NCBI GenBank assembly: GCA_022539475.1
Contig: VCMS01000021.1
Coordinates: 468,861 to 532,860, forward strand
Source: Gracilaria domingensis
Lineage: Eukaryota; Rhodophyta; Florideophyceae; Gracilariales; Gracilariaceae
Direction of reading: 5' to 3'
DNA length: 64,000 nucleotides
Shown here: positions 21,059 to 29,760 of the stretch, piece after piece
Layout of the letters: every line of letters starts with the position of its first letter
Numbering within the stretch: the first letter of the stretch is position 1
The notes under the pieces: generated by a model
The model's database searches: none
What the model saw: only the letters and a program-made list of their open reading frames with translations
Told to the model about the DNA's origin: nothing
Program-made: the position numbers and the translations under genes

Positions 21059-22294
21059 ATGGAGGACCGCTCTTCAGCAAAGAAGGTCATGGCTACAGAT
21101 TCGGGAAGCAAATGTATGTCCTCGTTTCCTCTTCGTGCGGCTTTCTTCTTGGCTATCGCTCACATCTTTTGCACTGCTTCTGCGGCCTACCCTGCAAACA
21201 GGAGAGCTTCAATTACCACAAAACACGCCGATGTTCCAAGTTCACCCTCAGCCGTCTCTCATCGAACTATAGATCCCAGCAGAGACCCATGCGTTGGAAG
21301 GCCCACTCCAGTCCCTGTACCAACGAATCTATCTCGACCACCTTCTCTCTTCTTCCTACACATCCCGAAGACGGCGGGTACTTTAGTGTACAACATCGCC
21401 ATTCAATACGCAAACAAAACGAAAGGCCTAGCCTGCCAGTTTCTGTTTGACGGAAATCGATATTCATATGATCAGTATCAGCCCAGCTTCACTCCGGTTC
21501 CAGAATCGGCCACAAAGTCCCTTGAAGGACAAGCTTTGCAGGCATGGAAAGACAAGGATATGGTGTTGAAGACAGATTTGTACAAACAAGGAGCCTGCAG
21601 GAGCATTCGTGGACATGTGACATACTCTTTGCGTGACGTTATTAAGAAGCCCGTGGCGTCGATGACAGTTATGCGCCACCCTTTGGAGCGACTGGTGAGT
21701 ATGTTTGAGTTTGCCCTGATGATGATTGAAACTCAACCAAACAAGAGTGGATGGGATTCATGGCTGTCGGGAGTTACGCTAGAACATGAACTTGCCAATG
21801 CATCTTCAATCCTCAACAGAGGTTTCTATGATCAAAATGGGGAATGGATTGCGAAGGACAATATTGGGTTTTCCTTTCACTTCTATGGTGTGCTTCACCA
21901 GCTTTCTGGAATGCAGCCTGTGTTTCGAGATGTCGGGAAACCTAAATCATTCCGCATATCAAACGCAAAAGAGATGGCCGAGAAGGCCAAAGATAACTTA
22001 TGTTCCACACATATTCTCGGTGTTCAGAACAACATGAACGCCACACTGGACGTCATTTTCGATTACTTGCACCCTTACGCCCGGTGGAGTTCCGAAGAGA
22101 AGGAAACTGCAAAGCATACCATTGTGAACCGGAACAACCACAAGCGAGGCTCGCATATAACAGACTACGTTCCCAGGTCTGCTCTCAGGGAGCTCGAAAG
22201 GCGTCTCGGACACGAGATCGAAGTATATCATTTCGCTGAGGCTATTTTTGCGCATCGCCAATGGTTGCGCGATAGCAAGCAGATGAAATCGTAA
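21059..22294 (+). CDS. Golgi-type carbohydrate sulfotransferase
   Basis: Transfers sulfate from PAPS to a glycan, probably in the Golgi; in red algae such enzymes are candidates for sulfated galactan synthesis. ATG at 21059 gives 411 residues. Residues about 22-43 form one hydrophobic segment, so it is a type II membrane protein. The PAPS 5'-phosphosulfate loop is FFLHIPKTAGT (98-108) and the 3'-phosphate motif is VMRHPLERLVSMFEF (about 204-218). This pair is characteristic of the Sulfotransfer_2 / heparan-2-O type group. Several N-x-S/T sites are present. The exact sugar acceptor cannot be told. No intron. Confidence 0.85.
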   Translation: MEDRSSAKKVMATDSGSKCMSSFPLRAAFFLAIAHIFCTASAAYPANRRASITTKHADVPSSPSAVSHRTIDPSRDPCVGRPTPVPVPTNLSRPPSLFFLHIPKTAGTLVYNIAIQYANKTKGLACQFLFDGNRYSYDQYQPSFTPVPESATKSLEGQALQAWKDKDMVLKTDLYKQGACRSIRGHVTYSLRDVIKKPVASMTVMRHPLERLVSMFEFALMMIETQPNKSGWDSWLSGVTLEHELANASSILNRGFYDQNGEWIAKDNIGFSFHFYGVLHQLSGMQPVFRDVGKPKSFRISNAKEMAEKAKDNLCSTHILGVQNNMNATLDVIFDYLHPYARWSSEEKETAKHTIVNRNNHKRGSHITDYVPRSALRELERRLGHEIEVYHFAEAIFAHRQWLRDSKQMKS

Positions 22295-22500
22295 GCCTGC
22301 GTCCCTTCTGCGGCGAGCCTTTCTTAAGACAGAAGCAGACCCTCTGCCAGGAGATGTTGCGTCTCTTCCTCCAAATCATCGAAGAGCATATGGTTTTCAA
22401 GAACGTTATTGTCGAAGTTGGACGACCTAAGGACTGGGTCGATCTTGTTAACGCCGTTAGTCGAAAGTGAGAGAGGTGGTTATTGTCACTTTTTTATGAA

Positions 22501-23891
22501 TTAGGAGTCGCCACTGTTCTCATAGACTCGAACAAGGTCATCCATTGTAGCAGGAGCCAAGGTAACGGGACATTTCTGTGTTCTTTGTAGCTGGGATACG
22601 ATGCAGAGGTAACAGAACACATATCCTGAGGTTGCCTGAGGATCGAGAGTACAAGAGTCGCAGGAGGTTAGATATTGTCTGCGGATGGAGAAAAGCTCGT
22701 GGGAAGCTTATCAACGTACGCATGCGGTGGGATTCGTTCGATCTTGACGGCATATTGGACACTTTCCAGGTGCCGTTGCAAGTTCATGGCTGACATCAGT
22801 TGCAGGTTCAAGCGGAGCGGGCGGTGGAATAACTGCACTCATATCTCTTGGCGCAGCAGCCTAATCATGCATAAGCATCGCATCAATCATAATGTAGTGG
22901 AAGAGTTGTTGGTTAGAAATCTCTTTGTAAAACAAACACAACTATTCGAATGTCATCACCGTACCTCAGCTGCATAATAGTACTGAAGAAAGCGAAATCC
23001 AAATATGCTTACAAAGAATGCAATTCGAAGTACACCCATAATCCTTCCGAAGAAACTACCGATCATATGCAGGAAGGTTGTCTTTGGGCGACCAGAAGAG
23101 TCCAGGGCTACTATTGATAGCCGCAGAAGATCCGTTGCGCTTACGCGTCTCAGAATGAGGCCCTGTAACGCTAGGGATAAGTTGTAGTATTTCGTATGCC
23201 CGTATAAATAGGAGATGCCAAATACCATGTTGATCGCATCTACAACGGTGCGAATCTTTGGATAGTACATCATTACCTGTTGTTTAAACGCATCACTCCT
23301 TAAATAGCGAGGTGCTGCCTCTATGAAACGAATCAGAACTGCACGAAGACGCAGCAGACGTCTGAGAGCAATCGTAAGCTTAGAAATAGTTCTCTGCGCT
23401 CCTGATGAATGCGATCGAGCAGACCGAGAGGGGCTTGTCCTACGACTGTTTGCATTTCTTTCGTCGCCCAGAGGTTGAGAGAGGTGTAGCTCTTGCAGCA
23501 TGGCGGCCGCAGCTCCCCCAGTTCGAAGAGAATACCAGTTATCAAGTTTAGCGCGAATATGAGGCATGAGTACAGCACATACGACGCTACTCAGAATATG
23601 GCGAACTGAAAGCGGTGGATTATATACGTTTGGATCAAAAGAGGTTGATCTTCGAAGGGAGTAAAACGATTCAGAGAGGAGGGCAGCCTCAGTGCTTAAC
23701 TGGAAGGTCTCCAGGATTATGAGCAAGAAAGAGAACAGTTCATCCGACCAGTTTGCCAGTCGGAGGAGAGCAGGGTTCCGCATTGATACCACCTCTAAAA
23801 CGTAGCGGAAAGCTGGTCTCAAGGCATTGTCCAGTTGTTCAGCGGCATAAACTTCAAAGAATGAAGGTCTGACCGACGGTAGCTTGCTCAT
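22501..23891 (-). CDS. PEX12: Peroxin-12 (PEX12), peroxisomal RING E3 ligase subunit
   Basis: Membrane subunit of the PEX2-PEX10-PEX12 ubiquitin ligase that recycles the import receptor PEX5. Three exons, 22965-23891, 22720-22860 and 22501-22635, with introns of 104 and 84 bp (both start GTAC), all phase 0, giving 400 residues. The N-terminus PSFFEVYAAEQLDNALRPAFRY and SESFYSLRR match PEX12. Membrane helices lie in the middle and at the end of exon 1. The zinc-binding RING is in the last two exons: CPICRQDRTNPTAC, then SGYVFCYLC and KCPVT. As in other PEX12, not all zinc ligands are present. Start at MSKLPSVRPS; the frame upstream begins with TTG. Confidence 0.93.
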
Positions 23892-24623
23892 TGCAATAGC
23901 TTGCCTATTGATTGAGAACAGGATATCTCTTGAATGCACCAATTCGCCTCAATGTAGCGATGTCGCTCGCAAAGTTTTCTTCGCTCCGAACGATTAGGAT
24001 AGATATGTTTGTACTACAAAGTTCGTACGGTATATGAATTCTTGTAGAGATCTAAGATAGGATTTTGATGGCATGGATGCTCTACAATGTAGAGCCTACA
24101 TCGCGAAGTCTGCAATCTACCTACGTTACGTGCGCCCATCATGTGGGTAATTATGGCCCGCTTTTGACCATTTTGCACCACACCAGTGCTTTGTGTCACG
24201 TGGCCACGATTGCATATTTGAGCTGCTGCTCAGTGGAGGAGCCCCAACCTTCTCTATGCATCTCCCAGGTTTTCACTCGAGTTGGACTAGGAGACGTCTT
24301 GAAACGTGATTTATCGCAGGTACGAAGGTAGTTCGCTCCCAAGCGAATTAGAGCTTGGTGCACAGAATACGGAGCCTTAGAAGCTTTCAACCGTGTACAA
24401 TACATTTCATTGGGATACTCTGGCTCGCATTTTGTCTTTTTGGTTCGACGTTTCACCTGACTCTAGTTTGGCGCAGCTCTAGTTTTGGTCTTCAAGCGTG
24501 TGCGACCGTCTGTGTACACGGAAAGGGTTGAAAACGATTTACACACAATCAAAGTAAGATTACATTGCATCAACATTATTTCAGCTTGGAATGGTTTGTT
24601 GGCGGATAAATCAGAGGTCCGAG
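23892..24623. other. Divergent intergenic region
   Basis: Between PEX12 (minus) and the TatB-like gene (plus). No gene, repeat or clear promoter box is seen. Confidence 0.4.
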
Positions 24624-25445
24624 ATGGCCTTTGTTCCGTTCGTTGCCGTGTCGACTCAAGCTGCTGGTCTTCGGAAGTGCGGTCTTTGCGCTTGGCGTGG
24701 GGAACGATCTGTAATTGGGAAATGGTCTTCTTTCCGGGGCGAGACATTACCTCTGCATTTGCCTCCACGTCAATCACGGAAATCGTGGGATGTAGAGCAA
24801 TTCCGAGTGGTTCCGACAGCTTTGCTCAGTGGCGGTGGCTTTCTAGGGGTGGGGACTTCGGAAGTTGTTGTCATTCTTCTCGTCGGATGGTTGCTGCTAG
24901 GACCAGAAAAACTGTTTGCTCTAGCCAAGGACACTGGAAAAATCCTTGGTGAACTGCGAAGGACTGCGGACAAGGCCAAAGAGCAGTTTAACGAAGCAGT
25001 CGAACTCGATTTACTAGAAGCAGAGATGAGGAACAACAAAAATATGAAAACTTCCGAGGCAAGCGAGAATGGGGTAGGTTCACCGAATGAGGCATACAAA
25101 GACGATGGCGAACCAGAGCCTCTGAAAACGGCAGAGCTGGTGAACGAATTAAGCTCGCCCGGCAGTCAAACGATGCAAGCTATCGGTCTGGAAGAGAAAA
25201 GCGAAGAGGGCGTGAGAAGCGACGAGGTGGTAAGCACCGCATTTCTTGACCAACTGAAGCGAGTTGCCGACCCCGAGCAAAGCTCTCCCAGCGAAATTCC
25301 TGACCTGGAAATTGGCGAGGAGGAAGAAGTGAAGAGATTAGAGAAACAGTATTTGGAAGCCAAGCAACGACTGGAAAGGCGGAAAATCGAGGAACAGGAT
25401 CGACCTGAGCAGAACGAAAACAAGTCGGTTGTTGGGGAAAGGTAA
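24624..25445 (+). CDS. Plastid Tat translocase subunit, TatB/Hcf106-like
   Basis: Component of the twin-arginine system moving folded proteins across the thylakoid membrane. The ATG at 24624 (MAFVPFVAVSTQAAG) gives a transit-type N-terminus; an earlier in-frame ATG lies at 24591. After about 70 residues comes FLGVGTSEVVVILLVGWLLLGPEKL, the single membrane helix with the conserved acidic residue before it and the G-P hinge. An amphipathic helix (LAKDTGKILGELRRTADKAKEQF) follows, as in all TatA/TatB. A long acidic coiled-coil tail, longer than in Tha4, favours TatB/Hcf106. 273 residues. Confidence 0.85.
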   Translation: MAFVPFVAVSTQAAGLRKCGLCAWRGERSVIGKWSSFRGETLPLHLPPRQSRKSWDVEQFRVVPTALLSGGGFLGVGTSEVVVILLVGWLLLGPEKLFALAKDTGKILGELRRTADKAKEQFNEAVELDLLEAEMRNNKNMKTSEASENGVGSPNEAYKDDGEPEPLKTAELVNELSSPGSQTMQAIGLEEKSEEGVRSDEVVSTAFLDQLKRVADPEQSSPSEIPDLEIGEEEEVKRLEKQYLEAKQRLERRKIEEQDRPEQNENKSVVGER

Positions 25446-25869
25446 TTCAGAAGGGGGTTCTTTAGATGACGAAACATATTGAGAACAAGCTGCTGTTTGC
25501 TCTGTCTCTGTATATATTCGCATCCTATAATATGTATATATCGAACTGAGGTCAAAAGTATTGGCAGGCTCAGGAAACTGGATATGAGTAAGAGGGCTAA
25601 CCCTGGCTACGGTATAGCAGCGTGGGAAGATTAAAAGAAATAGCGGACTACGATGGCACTTGCTCGAATTTTGCTCGTGTGCGGTGCTTTCTATTAACAC
25701 CGTCTCATATTCAATCGCGATTATCGTTCTCCTAGAATATCTTCTGCGTTTGATCCCAGTATGGACCACGCATGAGTGTGGCTGTGTGTTCCATAAAAGC
25801 TTGAGAAAACAGAACACGCCGTGCTGAGCGTTGCAGGTAGCGGTAGAACAGATGAGCTGGCACGCAAAA
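25446..25869. other. Convergent 3' region
   Basis: Between the 3' ends of the TatB-like and BUD23 genes. It holds a short TATATA run (about 25511-25540) and otherwise nothing I recognise. Confidence 0.4.
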
Positions 25870-26706
25870 TCAAAATTGGACTCTTCGCTTCCTTCCCGTG
25901 TACTTGGAGTCAGGTCTGACCATATGACCCTGGCGCCGTCTTCTTTCCTTCTTCGATATAATCCAGTCCTTCTTAGTGACGGCATCGTTGGAGTATCTGT
26001 TTCCTTTCTTGCTCGACTTGCGATTGCCAACAGGCACGTTTTGATTACCCTCCACTCCAAGCGGCTTCGGCTGCACAGCGCCCTTAACTGGCGGACCCGC
26101 GGTCAAGCAGAGGTAGTACTTCTTGGCCTTGGCACTATTTGGGTAGTCAACCAACAAGCCGCCACTGAAACCGGCGCGCATGGCAGAGGCAACTAGCAGC
26201 TCAATCTGCGCAACATTCTCTGGATAGAACTGCAGCACAGCCCTTGCGCCGCGTCGCAACGTCGCATATAGCGAGGAGAAGAAGGCGTTAATTCGCTTGT
26301 GCGGATTATGATCCGAACGATCAGCATTGCACAACCACTGCACCGCCGAAACAGAAATGGCGCCGTCGTAGCACCCCATCCGAAACGCAACGCCATCACC
26401 GGCGTCAGCCAGGATCAAATCGCCGTCGACGTCGTTCTCCAGGGCGGTATCGAGCATGGCCTGAGACACGTCGAAGCCGACCCAGTGGTGGCCGGCCTGG
26501 GTGAGCACGTCGCCGGACAGACCTGTGCCTGTGCCGATGTCAAGTATCAGGCATGGTTCGTCGGCCGGCAGGGCGAGCAGCTCGACGCAGCGCTGCGCGA
26601 GCGTCTTCTGCACCGCGTTGATACGCGAGCTGGCGGCGTACTTGGCCGCGCCCTTCGCGGAGTAGAACTCGGTGGCCGGCCCGGCGTGCTCCGGACGGCG
26701 AGACAT
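25870..26706 (-). CDS. BUD23: 18S rRNA (guanine-N7) methyltransferase BUD23
   Basis: Methylates one guanine of 18S rRNA (G1575 in yeast) and helps export of the small ribosomal subunit. The ATG at 26706 (MSRRPEHAGP) matches the family start R-P-E-x-x-x-P-x-x-F-Y; the longer frame begins with GTG. 278 residues. The SAM-binding motif is LILDIGTGTGLSGD, followed by VGFDVSQAML and the signature GAISVSAVQWLCNADRS. The C-terminal WBS_methylT tail is basic (KKDWIISKKERRRRQG) and ends in KYTGRKRRVQF, as in yeast and human proteins. No intron. Confidence 0.95.
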   Translation of the reverse strand: MSRRPEHAGPATEFYSAKGAAKYAASSRINAVQKTLAQRCVELLALPADEPCLILDIGTGTGLSGDVLTQAGHHWVGFDVSQAMLDTALENDVDGDLILADAGDGVAFRMGCYDGAISVSAVQWLCNADRSDHNPHKRINAFFSSLYATLRRGARAVLQFYPENVAQIELLVASAMRAGFSGGLLVDYPNSAKAKKYYLCLTAGPPVKGAVQPKPLGVEGNQNVPVGNRKSSKKGNRYSNDAVTKKDWIISKKERRRRQGHMVRPDSKYTGRKRRVQF

Positions 26707-27723
26707 GGCGCGGCACAGCGGCACTTGGGTGACGGGGGCGCGCCGCGGCGGGGGCGTCGACGGCGCGCAGCCGTGCTGTACCAGTAGCTGCTGACCAGTA
26801 GTGCAGCAACTTGCACTTCAGCCGCTGCACCACGTCGGCCACGCGTGGGGATCAACGGCGGGCTACTCGCCGGGGCTACTCGCCGCAGCGACGCGTGCAA
26901 AATTTGCAAATGTTGCCGGCGAACGGTCACGTGTTTGCGGCGCGCGCGCGCCCGCAACGGCGGCAGCGGCGCACGCCATTGGGCGGCGCAGATACTCGCG
27001 CCATCGCGCGGCGCGGCAGCACATGCGCGCGTGCGCGCGACGCGCGCAAATTTAGCGCTGAGCTCGCTGGACGGCGCGCCATTCGCGTGCGCCATTCACA
27101 AGTAGATACAATATCTGCGCGCTCGCGCCCTGCGCCGTTCTCCGCCGCGCGCCCGTAGATCGCCGCCTTGGTCGCGTCTTCCTCGCCGCACGCAGCCGCC
27201 TCATTGAGCCTTTTTTCGGGCGCGCCATTTGCGTTTGCGTCGCGTGGTATCTGCGGCACATTTGTGCGCCTCGCCGGCCCGCCGCCTCCCGCTGCTTTGC
27301 CTTGCGCTGAGGTTGTCCTCGCCGCCGCGCGTTGGAAGCATTCCCCGCTGTATACGCACCTCATCCTCGCATCGATACAAGTCCTCGCTCCCCGCTATCG
27401 CGCTCTTCGTGTTGCTCTGCTGCAGAGAAGGTTGTCGCTGAAATCGCTTCGTCTTGTTCCCCGTCCCTTACGCGTCGCGTCCATTTCCATCCTCGTGTGC
27501 TCACAAGTTCACGTTCAAAGCCGGATACGCCCTTACCTGTCCTGAAACGCAAAGGGAGTGACCTTCGAGCCCCCTAAACTCGCCGCTGTTCCCACATCGC
27601 CCAATACCCCATCGCACAACTCTCGTCCGTTCTCAATCTGTTTCTCCTCATCGTCTCATCCTGTATCACTATATAGCCTTCCAACACCGTTACACTCGTG
27701 TTTTCCATCAATACCCCGTCATC
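26707..27723. promoter_or_regulatory. GC-rich bidirectional promoter, BUD23 / SerA
   Basis: About 1 kb between divergent genes. The BUD23-proximal two-thirds is CpG-rich (CGCGCG runs), like the UGPase/PPR promoter; the SerA side turns pyrimidine-rich. The open frames on both strands reflect composition. A TATA element is given separately. Confidence 0.5.
27670..27676 (+). promoter_or_regulatory. TATA element of SerA gene
   Basis: TATATAG lies 48-54 bp before the SerA ATG, a spacing that fits a short 5' leader. Confidence 0.5.
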
Positions 27724-29475
27724 ATGCAGCTTTGTTTTCTTTCGCCGTGCAACCCATCTTTTCTTTCTTCAACACCCTCGCGCTCTTCACTTCAATCTCG
27801 CCGTCCGCTGCGCATACTCTCCGCTCCCAAAATGGTTGCCGTCCCCGAAAAGGTCCCCACTTCCGCTCCCGTAACCGCCGATTCCATGTCCATCCTCTTG
27901 CCAGAGAAACTTTCCGACGCGGGTGTAACGCTGCTTTCCAACCGTTTCAACGTCGTCAAGAAGCTCGACCTTACCCCGGACCAACTGTTATCCGAGATTG
28001 CCAATCATGATGCCATTATCATCCGTTCGGGTACGCGCATGACGCGCGAGCTCATCGAAGCCGCTTCGAAGCTCAAGGTCATCGGTCGCGCCGGTGTTGG
28101 CGTCGATAACATTGACATTCCCGCCGCCACTGAGCGAGGTGTTCTTGTCGTCAACGCCCCTACTGGAAACTGTGTCGCCGCAGCTGAACACACTATCGCT
28201 CTCTTGTGTGGTCTAGCTCGTTTGATCTCTCCCGCTGACAGTACCATCAAGAACGGCGGTTGGGATCGTTCCAAGTTTGTCGGTGTCAGTTTGGTGGATA
28301 AGACCTTAGGTGTCGTCGGCTTGGGTAGGATTGGCCGAGAGGTTGCCAAACGTGGACGTGGACTCGGTATGAATGTCGTCGCGAGTGACCCCTTTGCTAG
28401 CGAAGAGGTGGCGGCCGCTATTGGAGTCACCTTGCTACCGTTTGAGCAGGTGTTAGAAAAGAGTGACTTCCTCACTCTTCACATTCCTCTCATTCCGTCT
28501 ACAAAGGGTATGATCAACTCCGAAGCGTTTGCCAAGATGAAGCCTGGCGCTCGCATTATCAACGCCGCTCGGGGTGGTATTGTGAACGAGACAGCTCTTC
28601 TTGAGGCTCTGGACTCTGGCAAGATTTCTGGAGCTGCGTTGGACTGTTTTGAATTTGAGCCCCCATCAAAACACCCTGACTCTATTTCTGCCAAGCTTGT
28701 GCAACATCCTGGAGTATTGGCCACTCCTCATCTTGGTGCTAGTACAAAAGAAGCACAACTAGATGTCGCAGTGGAGATTGCCACTGCAGTTCGGGATTCT
28801 CTGGATGGCGACGTTGTTCCTACGATGATCAACTGCCCTAACATTGCTCCAGAGGTGTTGAAGGCTCTAAAGCCACGTGCTCTTCTGTGTGAGGCTTTGG
28901 GGCGCCTTGCCTATTTCGTTTCTGGACGCATGTTACACGGAGAGGCTGTTGTAGACTACTTCATCCCATCAGCAAGTGAGGATACTAGAATCCTGCGCAC
29001 TGGACTTATCAAAGGACTCATGGAACCGGCGCTGGGTGTGAAAGTCACTATTGTTAACGCCGATAACGTAGCCAAACGCCACAACCTGAAGATAACAGAG
29101 ACAAATCACTTTTCGTCTGAAAGCATGGACAGCGAAGTAATCGTGACCGTTCGCAACTCTCCTCCTGTCGAAGGTCGTGTCACCAGCGGAAATCCACATG
29201 TAACTCGAATCGGTCGTTTCGAGGTTGATCTTCGTCTTGATGGGATAATCATGGCCTACAGTCAAGATGATCGACCAGGACAGATGGGTTTGGTCGGCAG
29301 TATTCTGGGCGACGCTGGTGTTAACATTTCTTCGATGACACTTGCACGAGACAAAAACAGCTCAAAAGCTCTCGTGCTTTTAGGCCTCGACTCTAGACCG
29401 AGTGAAGTGCTTGTGAAGCAAATTGAGAAGCTTGTAGATGATGAGGAACTGCGACCGATTGTGATGGAGTTCTAA
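27724..29475 (+). CDS. serA: D-3-phosphoglycerate dehydrogenase (SerA), plastid type
   Basis: Oxidises 3-phosphoglycerate with NAD as the first step of phosphorylated serine synthesis. 583 residues. Residues 1-37 look like a transit peptide (Ser/Arg-rich, no acids), ending near ILSAPKMVAV. The substrate domain is followed by the NAD-binding GVVGLGRIGRE (about 196-206), the catalytic region GARIINAARGGIVNE and the His-containing TPHLGAST. The long C-terminal part has the extra ASB domain and a terminal ACT domain (DRPGQMGLVGSILGDAGVNISSMTL), where serine usually inhibits. No intron. The ATG sits 48 bp after a TATA-like element. Confidence 0.97.
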   Translation: MQLCFLSPCNPSFLSSTPSRSSLQSRRPLRILSAPKMVAVPEKVPTSAPVTADSMSILLPEKLSDAGVTLLSNRFNVVKKLDLTPDQLLSEIANHDAIIIRSGTRMTRELIEAASKLKVIGRAGVGVDNIDIPAATERGVLVVNAPTGNCVAAAEHTIALLCGLARLISPADSTIKNGGWDRSKFVGVSLVDKTLGVVGLGRIGREVAKRGRGLGMNVVASDPFASEEVAAAIGVTLLPFEQVLEKSDFLTLHIPLIPSTKGMINSEAFAKMKPGARIINAARGGIVNETALLEALDSGKISGAALDCFEFEPPSKHPDSISAKLVQHPGVLATPHLGASTKEAQLDVAVEIATAVRDSLDGDVVPTMINCPNIAPEVLKALKPRALLCEALGRLAYFVSGRMLHGEAVVDYFIPSASEDTRILRTGLIKGLMEPALGVKVTIVNADNVAKRHNLKITETNHFSSESMDSEVIVTVRNSPPVEGRVTSGNPHVTRIGRFEVDLRLDGIIMAYSQDDRPGQMGLVGSILGDAGVNISSMTLARDKNSSKALVLLGLDSRPSEVLVKQIEKLVDDEELRPIVMEF

Positions 29476-29760
29476 GTTGCAGAGTATGCCGGCGTTGTAT
29501 AATGAAACCTTTTGCTCGCTGAACACTTGTTGAGTCTGTCGCATCTTTTTAATTTCTGTGCTTTCTTTTTGTGATGTATAGAATGCCGCCCACCCACGTT
29601 TCTGGTTTGTGTTTTAACTTGCTACGGACCTGGAATGTACGTCAGTCAGCTTCTTGCCATGACTGTCGGAAAACGTTTTAGTTCGTAGTCATTGTCAACA
29701 TTTGTTTCATTTGTTTGGTAGAGTCTTACACGTGAAGTGCGTTAAACGTCTTGATCGAGA

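Noticed and set aside
21464-21736. Minus-strand frame opposite the sulfotransferase
   Set aside because: Antisense shadow without features.
26540-27364. Overlapping open frames in the BUD23/SerA promoter
   Set aside because: Same composition effect as at 7-8 kb.
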